From assembly GCA_017465565.1 (NCBI GenBank), contig JAFTWA010000043.1, forward strand, positions 1 through 32,748: a DNA stretch of 32,748 bases. Direction: 5' to 3'. Source of the stretch: Tyzzerella sp. GTDB taxonomy: Bacteria > Bacillota > Clostridia > Lachnospirales > Lachnospiraceae. Positions 17,216 to 25,743 of this stretch are shown one piece after another. The notes beneath the pieces were generated by a model that was given only the letters and a program-made list of their open reading frames with translations, did not search any database and was not told where the DNA came from. Positions within the stretch are counted from its first letter, which is position 1; the number at the start of each line of letters is the position of its first letter. The position numbers and the translations under genes were made by a program.

Positions 17216-17314
17216 TGTGCAAATTAATACAAAAAGAACAAAAAATCCAATTAATTGTGTGCAAATTGTATTTGACAATTTTAAAATTGGATATGCCATT
17301 GGAAAGGATATATA
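17216..17314 (+). promoter_or_regulatory. Control region B: twin AraC-type boxes and promoter of the araC-ugp-like operon
   Basis: Box 1 TGTGCAAATT (17216-17225) and box 2 TGTGCAAATT (17258-17267) are identical direct repeats 42 bp apart. TTGGAT (17287-17292), 16 bp and TATATA (17309-17314) follow. Aligned without a gap to region A (offset 2167 bp, 15041-15150 against 17208-17317), 88 of 110 positions agree by hand count, and box and promoter positions coincide exactly. A palindrome CAATTTTAAAATTG (17276-17289) overlaps the -35. The layout suggests autoregulation by the AraC protein encoded downstream. Confidence 0.65.
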
Positions 17315-17394
17315 TGAAATGGTATCATTTTATTATAAATAATGAAATTTTAAATTGCACAATTGCGGATGCCAAAGAAAGGAGAGAAGGAATT

Positions 17395-18234
17395 GTGTTA
17401 GACCTAATTTTACCACAGTATGAGTACGAGGATGTTAAATGTTTTGCAAAACCAATCGATACGCCACCTTTTTGGATTGAAATGACAGGGATTTCAAATT
17501 GTGATGAGAGGTATCGTATTTCCAGAGAAGACTCACCTATTGCAGTGTGTGAGTACATCATAAAAGGTTCTGGGAACTTGTGTATGAATCAAAAGATGTA
17601 TCATCCAAAGGCAGGAGACGTTTATATACTTTCGCCGTACACAAAGCATGAGTATTATACGAATCCTGACGAGCCTTGGGTTAAAATGTTTTTTAATATT
17701 TACGGATCGAGTGTATCGCCTTTGATACAGTCTTTTGGGCTGAAAGATAAGGTTGTTTTTTCAAATTGTGAGGAATTGAGAGAGTTGTTTGAAGCATTTT
17801 ACAAGAAGACGCAGGAGCATGTACCAGTAGAATGGATTATGGAGGAATGTAATATCATTTTCATTCGACTTTTATCTAGGTTACGAAGTCGCATTGCTGA
17901 GAAGAATGAGAATTCCATGGAGGCACAGGCAATCAAACATTTTATTGAAAGCAACATTCACCGAGAATTGACGATGAAAGAAATATCAGCTTCTATTTAT
18001 CGTTCTGCAGATTATACAAATCGACTATTTAAACGTTGTTATGATATAACACCGTATGCATATTACATCAATTTGCGTATTGAGAGAGCAAAAGCTTTAT
18101 TACAACATACATCCTTATCAATCCAAGAAATTTCGGAAAAATTGGGGTATAAAAATGAACAGTATTTTTCGAAACAGTTTCGACATGTAGCTGGAATGAC
18201 TGCATCTTCTTATCGAAGAAATGGACAGGGTTAA
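17395..18234 (+). CDS. AraC-family transcriptional regulator
   Basis: Predicted 279-residue DNA-binding activator. The N-terminal half is a cupin-like sensing domain (VCEYIIKGSGNL, HPKAGDVYILSPYTKHEYY) that would bind the inducer. The C-terminal hundred residues hold the two helix-turn-helix units (ELTMKEISASIYRSADYTNR; SLSIQEISEKLGYKNEQYFS) and the closing FRHVAGMTASSYRR. The frame is open back to 17176 with ATGs at 17176, 17293 and 17314, but these lie in or before the control region and -10 box. GTG at 17395, with AAAGGAGA 9 nt upstream, is therefore preferred. First gene of the accessory operon; its likely targets are its own promoter and that of the GH127 gene. Confidence 0.85.
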   Translation: MLDLILPQYEYEDVKCFAKPIDTPPFWIEMTGISNCDERYRISREDSPIAVCEYIIKGSGNLCMNQKMYHPKAGDVYILSPYTKHEYYTNPDEPWVKMFFNIYGSSVSPLIQSFGLKDKVVFSNCEELRELFEAFYKKTQEHVPVEWIMEECNIIFIRLLSRLRSRIAEKNENSMEAQAIKHFIESNIHRELTMKEISASIYRSADYTNRLFKRCYDITPYAYYINLRIERAKALLQHTSLSIQEISEKLGYKNEQYFSKQFRHVAGMTASSYRRNGQG

Positions 18235-18265
18235 AAATAATTTATATATAACAGGAGGTAACGAT

Positions 18266-19027
18266 ATGATTTCCTTTCAAGCACACAGAGGTGTTCAATG
18301 TGAAAAACCAGAAAATACAATGGAGGCAGTAATTGCTGCAATCGAGCAAGGATACGATGTGATTGAAGTTGATGTAGATGTAACAAAAGATATGCAGTTC
18401 GTTTTACTTCATGATCATTTTATTAACCGAACTGGAAGACATCAGGATGGAAGCGAGATAGAAGAACAAATTGCTATTTCTGATATTACATACGAAGAAG
18501 CATTACAATATGATTACGGAATGTTTTTCTCAGAAGAATTTAAGGGAACAAAGATACCGCTATTGGAGGATGTTCTGAAGGTTGTTAAGGCACATGGTTT
18601 AGAGTTGAAAATTGACAATAAATATCAAAGATATAACAAAGAACAGAGACTTACATTTTATCAACTTTTAAAACCATATGAAGATATGGCGTGTCTTACT
18701 TGCTTTGATGTGGCAGGTATAGAAGAAGCACTCGAATACTTGCCAAATATGAGTTTCCATTATGATGGTCTGGTAACAGAAGAAATATTAGAAGAACTTT
18801 CAAAGAAGATATCAAAGGATAGGTTAACCATTTGGTTTCCATACCAGAATGCAAGTACTACATGGGTACAAGTGCCATTTGTAGATAAAGCTTCTGCGCA
18901 GTTGACAAAGCAATATGGAAAACTTGGAGTTTGGATTCTGTCTGAGGAAGCAGAACTAAAGGATGCTGAGGAACTGGGGGCAGACATTATTGAAACCGTT
19001 GGGACGTTAAAACCAAAGAGGAAATAG
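18266..19027 (+). CDS. Glycerophosphodiester phosphodiesterase (GDPD/UgpQ-like)
   Basis: Cytoplasmic enzyme of 253 residues expected to split glycerophosphodiesters into glycerol phosphate and an alcohol. The TIM-barrel GDPD motifs are complete: AHRG (His7, Arg8), KPENT, IEVDVDVTKD (Glu34, Asp36) and LLHDHF (His49). The end has WILSEEAELKDAEELGAD, where the family normally reads a W-x-V-type strand. An in-frame ATG at 18221 overlaps the araC end and would add 15 residues. The ATG at 18266 has AGGAGG upstream and starts the fold directly. It lies 31 nt after the regulator and 2 nt before the PHP gene. Together with a UgpB-like importer downstream, it recalls the ugpBAEC-ugpQ arrangement. Confidence 0.88.
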   Translation: MISFQAHRGVQCEKPENTMEAVIAAIEQGYDVIEVDVDVTKDMQFVLLHDHFINRTGRHQDGSEIEEQIAISDITYEEALQYDYGMFFSEEFKGTKIPLLEDVLKVVKAHGLELKIDNKYQRYNKEQRLTFYQLLKPYEDMACLTCFDVAGIEEALEYLPNMSFHYDGLVTEEILEELSKKISKDRLTIWFPYQNASTTWVQVPFVDKASAQLTKQYGKLGVWILSEEAELKDAEELGADIIETVGTLKPKRK

Positions 19028-19029
19028 AT

Positions 19030-19821
19030 ATGAATCATTTTTGCGCATTAGATTTGAGAAAGTATGTAGATAAAAAGGCAAATTATCATACCCATACAGC
19101 GAGATGTCAGCATGCAGGTGGAGAAGATAGACAATATATTGAAGAGGCTATTGAAGCAGGATATGAGATTCTTGGATTTTCAGACCATGCACCACTTGTA
19201 TTCGAAAATGGTTATGTGTCTCCAGTTCGTATGAAAATGAGTGAGTTAGACGAATACGTGTGTTCGCTTGAACGACTTCGCAAGGAATATGAGAAGGATA
19301 TCAAAATTTTTATAGGACTTGAAACGGAGTACTGGCCGAAAATATTTGATGCATCTTTGAAATACTACCAGGAGTATCCAATTGATTATATGATTTTAGG
19401 TCAGCATTATACGGATGATGAAGCTTCTGGTCAAAGCGTTCAGAATGAATCAAGAAGTGAAACAGAGCTGAAAAACTATGTAAAACGAGTAACGGATGCT
19501 ATAAATACAGGATATTTTATGTATGTAGCACATCCAGATATCTTTCATTTTGTAGGAGACTGCAATGTATATGATAAGTACATGAATCAACTTATCGAAG
19601 AATGCAAGAACCACAATCTTCCGATTGAAATCAATTGTACGGGGTATCGAAAAAAAAGAGTATATCCGAATTTACGGTTTGTGGAACTTGCAGCAAAGAA
19701 GGAATGTGATTTTATTATAGGCATTGACGCACATTTCCCAGAGCAGATTTTAGATTCTGAGAGCGTAAAAGGATGTGCAGAAATGGCGATGCAATTTGGC
19801 GGAAAAGTGATTAGCTTATAA
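19030..19821 (+). CDS. PHP-domain phosphoesterase (histidinol-phosphatase-like)
   Basis: Metal-dependent phosphatase of 263 residues in the HisJ-like branch of the PHP superfamily. Metal ligands are all present: YHTHTARCQH (His20, His22, His28), FSDH (His53), GLETE (Glu98), GQHY (His126), AHPD (His168) and the closing IDAH (Asp233, His235). Automatic annotation would say histidinol phosphatase, but no histidine genes are near. Its place 2 nt after a GDPD gene and before a glycosidase and a Ugp-type importer suggests that it dephosphorylates the GDPD product or a sugar phosphate. GDPD and PHP are likely translationally coupled. Confidence 0.85.
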   Translation: MNHFCALDLRKYVDKKANYHTHTARCQHAGGEDRQYIEEAIEAGYEILGFSDHAPLVFENGYVSPVRMKMSELDEYVCSLERLRKEYEKDIKIFIGLETEYWPKIFDASLKYYQEYPIDYMILGQHYTDDEASGQSVQNESRSETELKNYVKRVTDAINTGYFMYVAHPDIFHFVGDCNVYDKYMNQLIEECKNHNLPIEINCTGYRKKRVYPNLRFVELAAKKECDFIIGIDAHFPEQILDSESVKGCAEMAMQFGGKVISL

Positions 19822-19841
19822 AGGTATAGGAGGATTTTACT

Positions 19842-21395
19842 ATGAATAATAAATGTCCAAAATGGCTAAAGGATTGTGTGATTTACAGCTTATATCCACA
19901 ATCATTTTATGATTCTAATAATGACGGGATAGGTGATCTTAGTGGAATTATTGAAAAGTTACCATACATCAAAGAGTTGGGATGTACAGCTATCTGGATG
20001 AATCCCATTTTTGAAAGTGATTTTCTTGATGCTGGATATGATGTAATTGATTTTTACAAAATCGCACCGCGCTATGGAACGGAAGAGGATTTGATTCGCT
20101 TATGTGAAGCAGCTCATAAGATGGGAATAAAAGTGTTATTGGATTTGGTTGCAGGACATACCTCAGACAAGTGTCCATGGTTTTTAGAATCTGCAAAGAA
20201 AGAAAAGAACGCCTATTCAGATAGATATATATGGGCGCCTGAAAAACCAGAGAATTATTATAATTTCAAAGAAAATGAAGAAGGCAGACAAGAGCATTTC
20301 ATGTTCAACTATTATGATGTCCAGCCTTCTATCAATTATGGTTTTGCAACTGTGACAGAACCTTGGCAACTCTCGGTGGACCATCCGGCGGCTATAGAAA
20401 ATCAAAATGAGTTAATACGCATTATCGACTATTGGTTTAAAAAAGGTGTCGATGGCTTCAGAGTCGACATGGCAAAGAGCCTGATTAAGGACGACCCTGA
20501 AAAAATTGAATGCCAAAAATTATGGCGCAGAATTCGTAAATGGATGGATGAGAATTATCCAGAACATGCACTCATCTCTGAATGGAGTGTACCAGACCAG
20601 GCGATTCCAGCGGGATTCCATATAGACATGATGCTGCACAATGGAAATACCTGTTTGACATCACTATTTAGATATGAACATTTTGCTCATAAGATGTATG
20701 ATCAAATATTTGGTGAGAGTTATTTTAGAAAAGAAGCATTAGGGTCATATGATGAATTTCTAAAAGAATATTTACCACTTTATGATGCTACAAGAGAAAT
20801 TGGTTATATGTCATTTATAACAGGTTCTCACGATATTAAACGATTGAAATTGGGAAGAGATATGGAAGATATGAAAGCGGCATATACGTTTATTATGACT
20901 ATGCCGGGAGTTCCGATTAACTATTATGGTGATGAAATCGGAATGGAGTATTTGAATCTCACGTCAAAAGAAGGTGGACGTGACAGAACTGGTTCTCGAA
21001 CACCTATGCAATGGTGCAAAGGAAAGAACTGTGGATTTAGTGAAAGTGATACACCATATCTTCCAGTTGATGCATCTGAAAAAGCACCGACCGTTGAAGA
21101 ACAGTTGGCAGATGAATCTTCACTGTTGAATTTTGTGAAATCCTTGATTACATTAAGACGCAGTCACTCCGCACTGTGGGCTGATGCGCAGTATCATACG
21201 GTTCAAAGCGGATATCCAGTAGTGTATGACAGATTTTCTGAGGATGAAAGAATCCGTGTGATTATTAATGCATCTGCGGAAGAAAAAATGTATGCAGATA
21301 CAGAAGTATCTGAAATTTTATTGAAGCATAATGTGGAGTTGGAGGGTTCGCAGATAAAGCTAGGTTCTAGAAGTTGTCTAATCTATACAGTGTAG
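19842..21395 (+). CDS. GH13 family glycoside hydrolase (alpha-glucosidase/amylase-like)
   Basis: Cytoplasmic (beta/alpha)8-barrel enzyme of 517 residues acting on alpha-glycosidic bonds by hydrolysis or transfer. The start is VIYSLYPQSFYDSNNDGIGD. The nucleophile is Asp209 in DGFRVDMAKS, the acid/base Glu247 in LISEWS, and the third acid Asp331 in FITGSHD. Two conserved regions are atypical: region I reads DLVAGHTSD instead of the usual pattern with Asn before His, and region IV has Ser before His-Asp where Asn is usual. All three catalytic acids remain, so activity is expected; specificity cannot be set. AGGAGG precedes the ATG. It lies 20 nt after the PHP gene, within the operon. Confidence 0.88.
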   Translation: MNNKCPKWLKDCVIYSLYPQSFYDSNNDGIGDLSGIIEKLPYIKELGCTAIWMNPIFESDFLDAGYDVIDFYKIAPRYGTEEDLIRLCEAAHKMGIKVLLDLVAGHTSDKCPWFLESAKKEKNAYSDRYIWAPEKPENYYNFKENEEGRQEHFMFNYYDVQPSINYGFATVTEPWQLSVDHPAAIENQNELIRIIDYWFKKGVDGFRVDMAKSLIKDDPEKIECQKLWRRIRKWMDENYPEHALISEWSVPDQAIPAGFHIDMMLHNGNTCLTSLFRYEHFAHKMYDQIFGESYFRKEALGSYDEFLKEYLPLYDATREIGYMSFITGSHDIKRLKLGRDMEDMKAAYTFIMTMPGVPINYYGDEIGMEYLNLTSKEGGRDRTGSRTPMQWCKGKNCGFSESDTPYLPVDASEKAPTVEEQLADESSLLNFVKSLITLRRSHSALWADAQYHTVQSGYPVVYDRFSEDERIRVIINASAEEKMYADTEVSEILLKHNVELEGSQIKLGSRSCLIYTV

Positions 21396-21512
21396 ATAGA
21401 ATCGTTATTCCTACAGGAAGCATGATAAAAGAGAACAAGGCCAATGGGGCTTCGTTTATAAATAGGTATTTTCATAATGCCTAAAACCAATAAGAAGGAG
21501 GAAAAGAAAAAG
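21396..21512 (+). other. Gap before the binding-protein gene, with small inverted repeats
   Basis: A 117-bp gap, the largest inside the operon. TTCCT-AC-AGGAA (21408-21419) is an inverted repeat, and AGGTATT/AATGCCT (21464-21470, 21476-21482) forms a hairpin with one G-U pair just before the ribosome binding site. No convincing promoter and none of the TGTGCAAATT boxes are found, so read-through from upstream is assumed. Confidence 0.4.
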
Positions 21513-22838
21513 ATGAAAACAATGAAAAAAATATTAGCAATCCTTTTAAGTCTGGCAATGGTATTTGCTTTGACTGCGTGTGGAGGAGATGACACAAAAA
21601 CAGGTGGTGGAAAAGGTTCTGGTGATGGTGATAAAAAAGAAGCATTACAAGTATCTGAACCAGTAACTATCGAATTCTGGCATACATTAACTGCTGATGG
21701 TGCAGCAGCACTAGAGGCTATGACAAAGGAATTCAATGAAACAAATGAGTATGGAATTACTGTAAATGCAACGAATCAAGGTGCATATGATAGTGTTCTT
21801 TCTAAAACAATTGCATCTCATGGTACTGCTACAGCACCAACCATCTCGTTAGTTGGAGCAGGTGGTATTGAACAACTTGCAGAGTCAGGTGTTGTTGCAG
21901 ATATGGCTGCCTATGTGGAAAGAGACAACTATGATTTATCTAATATTCCTGAATCATTACGTTACTATATGGAATATTATGAAGGACAGGTTATTGAATT
22001 CCCTTACCTAGTGTCATCAGCCGTTTTGGTATATAACAAAGATTTAATACCAACTGCACCAACGACATTAGAAGAATGGGTTGCTTCAGCAGAAGCTGTT
22101 ACAAAGGCAAATCCTGGAGTTTATGGAATGACACTTGCAGTTGACTCAGGATTTTACCAAAGACCAATCCTTACATCACTTGGTGCACCAGGACTTACGT
22201 CAGAAGATGGTCTGTCTCCAGCAGGTCTAGATGATGGCGCTTTGGAAAAACTTTTGACAGACTGGAAAGGCTGGATTGATGACGGATTTTGCTTGAGACC
22301 GAGTGTTACCGATTTTGAAACGAAGTCATTGAACCAATTTGCAGATGGAAAGTTAGCTAGTTATGTTGTTTCTTCAGCAACTTTACACAATTTAAGAACA
22401 ATTGCGAAGGATAAAAATATTAACTATGGTATTACAAAAGCAGTAGGTTATGGTGGCTATAGCGCTGGTATTGGCGGTGGTGGCTTAGTTGTACTTGATA
22501 GTGCAACCCAGCAAGAACAGGCAGCAGCCTGGGAGTATATCAAATTCTTATATGAAGATGATAATATCGTTACATTACATAAAGCAACTTCTTATCTGCC
22601 ATTTACATATAGTTCACAAAAATCAGAAGAATTGGCAGCATACTGGGAAGAAAATCCAGAGTTTGCTGTAGTAGTTGAGCAGTTGGAGTGGGCAACTTAC
22701 AATATTTGGTCTGGATATCTTGCGGAATGGAGAACTCAGGTTAAAAATTGTACTACATCTGTAGTTGTTGATGGCTCTATGACAGTAGATGCTGTGATTA
22801 AATTTTTACAGCAACAGGCAACAGTTATTTTCCCTTAG
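21513..22838 (+). CDS. ABC transporter substrate-binding lipoprotein, UgpB-like
   Basis: Extracellular binding protein of 441 residues that delivers substrate to the permeases below. The signal peptide has a lysine-rich start, a hydrophobic core, and lipobox LTAC with lipidated Cys23, followed by a Gly/Lys/Asp-rich linker. The body has the family-1 opening TIEFWHTLTADGAAALE. Later, NYGITKAVGYGGYSAGIGGG and AAWEYIKFL...HKATSYLPFTYSS resemble, from memory, the matching parts of E. coli UgpB, the glycerol-3-phosphate/glycerophosphodiester binder, more than maltose-type binders. An in-frame ATG at 21477 would put 12 charged residues before the signal peptide. The ATG at 21513 is 11 nt after AGGAGG. 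The sugar-oligomer alternative remains open. Confidence 0.88.
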   Translation: MKTMKKILAILLSLAMVFALTACGGDDTKTGGGKGSGDGDKKEALQVSEPVTIEFWHTLTADGAAALEAMTKEFNETNEYGITVNATNQGAYDSVLSKTIASHGTATAPTISLVGAGGIEQLAESGVVADMAAYVERDNYDLSNIPESLRYYMEYYEGQVIEFPYLVSSAVLVYNKDLIPTAPTTLEEWVASAEAVTKANPGVYGMTLAVDSGFYQRPILTSLGAPGLTSEDGLSPAGLDDGALEKLLTDWKGWIDDGFCLRPSVTDFETKSLNQFADGKLASYVVSSATLHNLRTIAKDKNINYGITKAVGYGGYSAGIGGGGLVVLDSATQQEQAAAWEYIKFLYEDDNIVTLHKATSYLPFTYSSQKSEELAAYWEENPEFAVVVEQLEWATYNIWSGYLAEWRTQVKNCTTSVVVDGSMTVDAVIKFLQQQATVIFP

Positions 22839-22848
22839 ATATACGTGG

Positions 22849-22873
22849 GCTGCTAAACTTTGAGTGTAGCAGC
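22849..22873 (+). other. Intercistronic hairpin after the binding-protein gene
   Basis: GCTGCTA (22849-22855) pairs perfectly with TAGCAGC (22867-22873) around an 11-nt loop. No T-run follows, so it is not a full terminator. Such hairpins after binding-protein genes often protect the upstream mRNA and let the binding protein be made in excess over the membrane parts. Confidence 0.55.
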
Positions 22874-22906
22874 TCATTATAAACTACAAGAAAGGAACTA
22901 TTAAAA

Positions 22907-23971
22907 ATGGGAGAAATCGTATTTAAAAATATATGTAAATCTTTTGGAGATACAAAGGTTATTGAAAATCTTGATTTAACAATCAAAGACGGTGAATTCA
23001 CAGTATTAGTCGGTGCATCAGGATGTGGTAAAACAACACTTCTTCGTATGATTGCAGGAATTGGTCCTGCGACATCTGGTGAATTATATATTGATGGAGA
23101 AGAAGTAACAGATATTCCACCTGGAAAAAGAGGAATTGCCATGGTATTCCAAAACTATGCAATCTATCCAACCATGACAGTTCGTGGAAACATCGAATTT
23201 GGTTTGAAAAACAAAAAAATTCCGAAATCTGAGAGAGACCGTTTAATTGCAGACGCAGCAGAAGTAGTTGGACTTACGCCATACCTCAATCGTATGCCGA
23301 GTCAATTATCAGGCGGACAAAGACAGCGTGTTGCCCTTGCTCGTGCGATGGTGAAAACACCTTCTGTATTCTTACTTGACGAACCACTTTCTAACTTGGA
23401 TGCAAAGCTTCGTGTAGCCATGAGAACAGAACTTATCGAGTTGCATCACAGATTAAAAACAACATTCGTATATGTAACTCATGATCAGACAGAAGCGATG
23501 TCTATGGCTGATACAATCATTCTTATGGATGGTGGAAAGATTCAGCAGATGGCAGCGCCGGAAGTAATCTACAATGACCCTAATAACATCTTTACAGCAC
23601 AGTTCATCGGAACACCTCCAATGAATGTACATAAAATGAGAGATGACGTGAACTATATCGGATATCGTCCTGAAAAGATTCAAATCTTCCGTGACAAACC
23701 AACGGATTGTACATATGTAAGAAAAGTAAAAGTAATCACAAGGGAAATGCTCGGTTCAGAAACACTATACAAGTTGCAGATTCTTTCTGATGCAGAAAAC
23801 GAAAAAGAACCAATTATGTCTAAATCATTAGATATGAGCTTTGCAGTAGATGAAGAGGTATATATCGGTGTTCCGAAAGAAGATTTATATTACTTTGATG
23901 CAAATAAAATGCGTATTCGTGAAACAGATATGTTAGAAAGATTGTATTGTACTACAGAAGGAGACAAATAA
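22907..23971 (+). CDS. ABC transporter ATPase, UgpC/MalK/MsmK family
   Basis: ATP-hydrolysing subunit of the importer, 354 residues. Walker A is GASGCGKTT (36-44), the Q-loop is MVFQNYAIYP, the signature is LSGGQRQR (134-141), Walker B ends at Asp158-Glu159 (FLLDEPLSNLDAKLR), and the switch is THDQTEAM. The C-terminal hundred residues form the OB-type regulatory extension of MalK-like ATPases (IGYRPEKIQ onward). The stop codon abuts the ATG of the next gene. MsmK-type ATPases often serve several importers; having a dedicated copy here points to a self-contained transporter. Confidence 0.93.
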   Translation: MGEIVFKNICKSFGDTKVIENLDLTIKDGEFTVLVGASGCGKTTLLRMIAGIGPATSGELYIDGEEVTDIPPGKRGIAMVFQNYAIYPTMTVRGNIEFGLKNKKIPKSERDRLIADAAEVVGLTPYLNRMPSQLSGGQRQRVALARAMVKTPSVFLLDEPLSNLDAKLRVAMRTELIELHHRLKTTFVYVTHDQTEAMSMADTIILMDGGKIQQMAAPEVIYNDPNNIFTAQFIGTPPMNVHKMRDDVNYIGYRPEKIQIFRDKPTDCTYVRKVKVITREMLGSETLYKLQILSDAENEKEPIMSKSLDMSFAVDEEVYIGVPKEDLYYFDANKMRIRETDMLERLYCTTEGDK

Positions 23972-24853
23972 ATGAAAAAGAAAGTGAATATATTAAGGAA
24001 GCTTTTTCCTTATGTAATGGTTATTCCAACCATGATTCTTTTAGCAGTGTTTGTATTCTATCCGTTGGTAAACATGGTTTATCTGAGTTTCTTTGATTAC
24101 AACTTGATAAAAGAAAAAACATTTTGTGGATTGGATAACTATTACCGAATATTTTTTATTCAAACAGATTTTAGAGATGCATTTTTAAACACGCTCATTT
24201 ATATGGCAGGTACAACATTTTTCCTCTTATTCCTAGGGCTTGTATTTGCACTTTGGCTGCAAAGGGATTCTAAGTTCAATGCAATTGCACAGAGATTAAT
24301 GTTCTTTCCAAATATCTGTGCAGGTTTGGCGATTTCATTGATTTTCCAGTGGCTCATGGACGACGAGGGACTCTTCAATATGGTATTAGGATTTTTTGAT
24401 ATTGCACCACTTCGCTGGTTGAACGATTCAACCACTTCATTACTGTCTGTAATGATTGTTGCAATTTGGAAAGGAATCGGATATTATGCTCTGATTTTGT
24501 TGTCATCCGTAAAATCCATTCCGACGGAACTCATTGAAGCGGCTGACCTTGACGATGCAGGGAAAATACGTACATTCTTCAAGATTACTTTGCCAATGCT
24601 TTCACCACAGTTGTTCTTCTTACTGATAACACTTACAATTAACAGCTTTAAGGTGTTCGATTCTGTAAGACTTATGACTGGTGGTGGACCAGGTAATTCA
24701 TCCGATGTACTCGTATACTGGATTTACAGGTATTCTATGGAATATAACAAATACGGATTGGCGTGTGCAGGAGGAACTGTATTATTAGTAATTTTATTGA
24801 TTTTAACAGTAGTCTACTTCCGAGTAATCGGAAAGAAAGTACATTATCAATAA
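23972..24853 (+). CDS. ABC transporter permease, UgpA/MalF-like
   Basis: Inner-membrane channel subunit of 293 residues with about six hydrophobic segments, the first at roughly residues 10-33. The cytoplasmic EAA loop that docks on the ATPase is EAADLDDAGKIRTFFKITLP, starting at residue 189, followed by the typical DSVRLMTGGGPGNSSDVL before the last segments. The ATG directly follows the stop of the ATPase gene, and the ribosome binding site lies inside that gene, so translation is coupled. Confidence 0.93.
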   Translation: MKKKVNILRKLFPYVMVIPTMILLAVFVFYPLVNMVYLSFFDYNLIKEKTFCGLDNYYRIFFIQTDFRDAFLNTLIYMAGTTFFLLFLGLVFALWLQRDSKFNAIAQRLMFFPNICAGLAISLIFQWLMDDEGLFNMVLGFFDIAPLRWLNDSTTSLLSVMIVAIWKGIGYYALILLSSVKSIPTELIEAADLDDAGKIRTFFKITLPMLSPQLFFLLITLTINSFKVFDSVRLMTGGGPGNSSDVLVYWIYRYSMEYNKYGLACAGGTVLLVILLILTVVYFRVIGKKVHYQ

Positions 24854-24866
24854 GGAGGGAAATAAA

Positions 24867-25727
24867 ATGACACAGTATAAAAAGCCAAATGTAAAAGTGC
24901 TTAAAGCAAAAAAAATGGCAAGTTCATTCATTAGCACAATTCTGAAACTAGGCGTATGTATTATGTTTGCATTCCCATTTTTCTGGATGATAAGTACCTC
25001 TTTTAAGACATATGCTGAATCTTTACAATTTCCACCGACTTTATGGCCGGAGGACTTTACGTTACAAGCTTATATTACCGTATTTGAAAAATTGGAATTG
25101 GGTAGTTATTTGATGAACTCCATCATCTTAGTAGTGGCAAATACAGCACTCATGGTGGTTATTATGGTACCTGCAGCGTATGTTTTTGCAAAGTATGAGT
25201 TTAAAGGGAAAGATTTCATGTTCAGCATCCTTATGGTTGCGTTTATGGTACCAACTTGTCTTACCTTTATCAGTATTTTCAGAATGTTTGCTCATGCAAA
25301 TATGTTGAATTCTCTATGGCCGCAGATTCTTCCTTGTATCTGTAATGCATATGGAATTTTCCTATTAAGGCAAAATTTTATGCAGATACCAGAGGAACTT
25401 ATCGAATCAGCAAGACTAGATGAAGCAAATGAATGGCAGATTATTACAAAAATTATGCTTCCAATGGCTAAATCGACGATGGCGACGATTATATTCTTGA
25501 GTGTTACAGGTACATGGAACTCATATTTCTGGCCATTAGTTATGACAATCAGCGATGAATATAGACCACTTACAATTGCGATTGAAAAATTAAAAGGATT
25601 AGAAAGTGGTTTGGTATGGCCAAATGTTATGGCAGGTAACTTAGTTTTACTATTACCTGTTATTGTAGTATTCCTTTTTGCAAGTAAAAAGATTATTGCA
25701 TCTATGGCATATCGTGGAGTGAAGTAG
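24867..25727 (+). CDS. ABC transporter permease, UgpE/MalG-like
   Basis: Second membrane subunit, 286 residues, with six predicted membrane segments. It begins with the FPFFWMISTSFKTYAE pattern typical of MalG/UgpE proteins. The EAA loop is ESARLDEANEWQIITKIMLP, starting at residue 180, and the protein ends MAYRGVK, a usual ending in the family. It starts 13 nt after the first permease with AGGAGG. With the binding protein and ATPase this gives a complete CUT1-type importer. Confidence 0.93.
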   Translation: MTQYKKPNVKVLKAKKMASSFISTILKLGVCIMFAFPFFWMISTSFKTYAESLQFPPTLWPEDFTLQAYITVFEKLELGSYLMNSIILVVANTALMVVIMVPAAYVFAKYEFKGKDFMFSILMVAFMVPTCLTFISIFRMFAHANMLNSLWPQILPCICNAYGIFLLRQNFMQIPEELIESARLDEANEWQIITKIMLPMAKSTMATIIFLSVTGTWNSYFWPLVMTISDEYRPLTIAIEKLKGLESGLVWPNVMAGNLVLLLPVIVVFLFASKKIIASMAYRGVK

Positions 25728-25743
25728 AGAAGGGAGGCACGCT

